Positions 26,807 to 27,168 of a stretch of 27,168 bases of DNA are shown one piece after another. The position numbers were made by a program, and so were the translations under genes. The DNA is taken from NCBI GenBank assembly GCA_003194525.1, contig NBIV01000556.1:1-27168 (forward strand). The letters run 5' to 3'. This stretch comes from Gracilariopsis chorda. Its lineage: Eukaryota; Rhodophyta; Florideophyceae; Gracilariales; Gracilariaceae. A model generated the notes under the pieces. The model saw only the letters and a list, made by a program, of their open reading frames with translations. It searched no databases and was not told the DNA's origin. Each line of letters starts with the position of its first letter. Position 1 is the stretch's first letter.

Positions 26807-27168
26807 GCCCCAACAGCATGATTTACATCCAGTGTGACGAGGCTCTGGGTCCCAAGGGAATATATAGAGCACCGAACCCGCAATGAAGGCTGATTTCGAT
26901 GTGCGCGAGCGATGAGGACTGTGCTTGTGGTTACAGATGGCTATCAGTCATTGCTTAAGGGGTCTCTGAGCTTGGGCTGAACGATCGAACCGTGATATTA
27001 ACCACAGAAACTGCAGAGCTTGACGTAAGCATAACCTACTTCTGACTGGTTCGTCAGAATGTTGTACGACTTATCTCTTTGTGGAATAAATAATAACATA
27101 TGTGACGTTGAGCCAGAGCTTATTCTTGTAGCCCACCTGTCATCTCAAGCCTCCAACACATCTTCATT
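26807..27168. other. 3' flank with AATAAA, no gene seen
   Basis: AATAAA at 27085-27090 is a candidate poly(A) signal for the plus-strand zinc-finger frame. No other feature is supported. Confidence 0.4.

Noticed and set aside
1..27168. CRISPR arrays, bacterial operons, tRNA or rRNA genes
   Set aside because: No regular repeat-spacer array, tRNA cloverleaf or rRNA core was recognisable by eye; the content is eukaryotic transposons and one STAND gene.

Overview
The window is eukaryotic and looks like nuclear DNA of an alga or protist. It has LTR retrotransposons, several DNA transposon families, a long intronless gene with good start context and no bacterial-style operons. Base composition is near balanced. 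My best guess is a florideophyte red alga, because of compact intronless genes in a retrotransposon-rich background. That is inference from style only; an oomycete or another protist is not excluded.

Layout. 1-7340 is the 3' part of a Ty3/gypsy chromovirus whose 5' end lies outside the window. Protease, RT, RNase H, integrase and a C-terminal chromodomain are all recognisable but spread over several frames. A separate reading frame of 249 codons runs antisense between pol and the 3' LTR. The LTR (6533-7340) sits inside the RNase H region of a Ty1/copia element (7341-8029), which is followed by its own polypurine tract and probable LTR start. After a spacer with a 78-bp tandem repeat comes the one clear host-type gene, 8968-13179. 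It encodes a 1403-residue STAND protein: an N-terminal helical domain, an NB-ARC ATPase, a winged helix ending in an LHD motif, a helical linker and about twelve WD40 repeats. This is the architecture of APAF-1. A complete pogo-type DNA transposon (13318-15558) with 30-bp perfect inverted repeats lies 138 bp beyond it. Its transposase is divided by one in-frame TAG.

Next come a broken Tc1-type transposase (16002-16733, minus) and a second, inverted copy of the gypsy 3' end (16734-18118, minus). The second copy has its own LTR, polypurine tract and antisense frame. 18119-21283 holds no convincing gene, but it has a cluster of GGCGTAC motifs and a relic of a CACTA transposase. 21284-24234 (minus) is a TNP2-type CACTA transposase with a frame break near its N terminus. 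Divergent from it, 25087-26806 (plus) holds several basic, acidic/serine-rich frames ending in a Cys/His zinc-binding module. This may be a degraded or spliced partner gene of the same element.

How it fits together. Apart from the NB-ARC-WD40 gene, almost everything is transposon. The gene lies between two inverted copies of the same LTR, about 9.4 kb apart. Insertion order can be read in places: the first gypsy element interrupts copia, and the second gypsy copy abuts the interrupted Tc1 frame. The most interesting items are the APAF-1-like receptor, the antisense frame kept open in both gypsy copies, the in-frame TAG in the pogo transposase, and the divergent zinc-finger frames beside TNP2.
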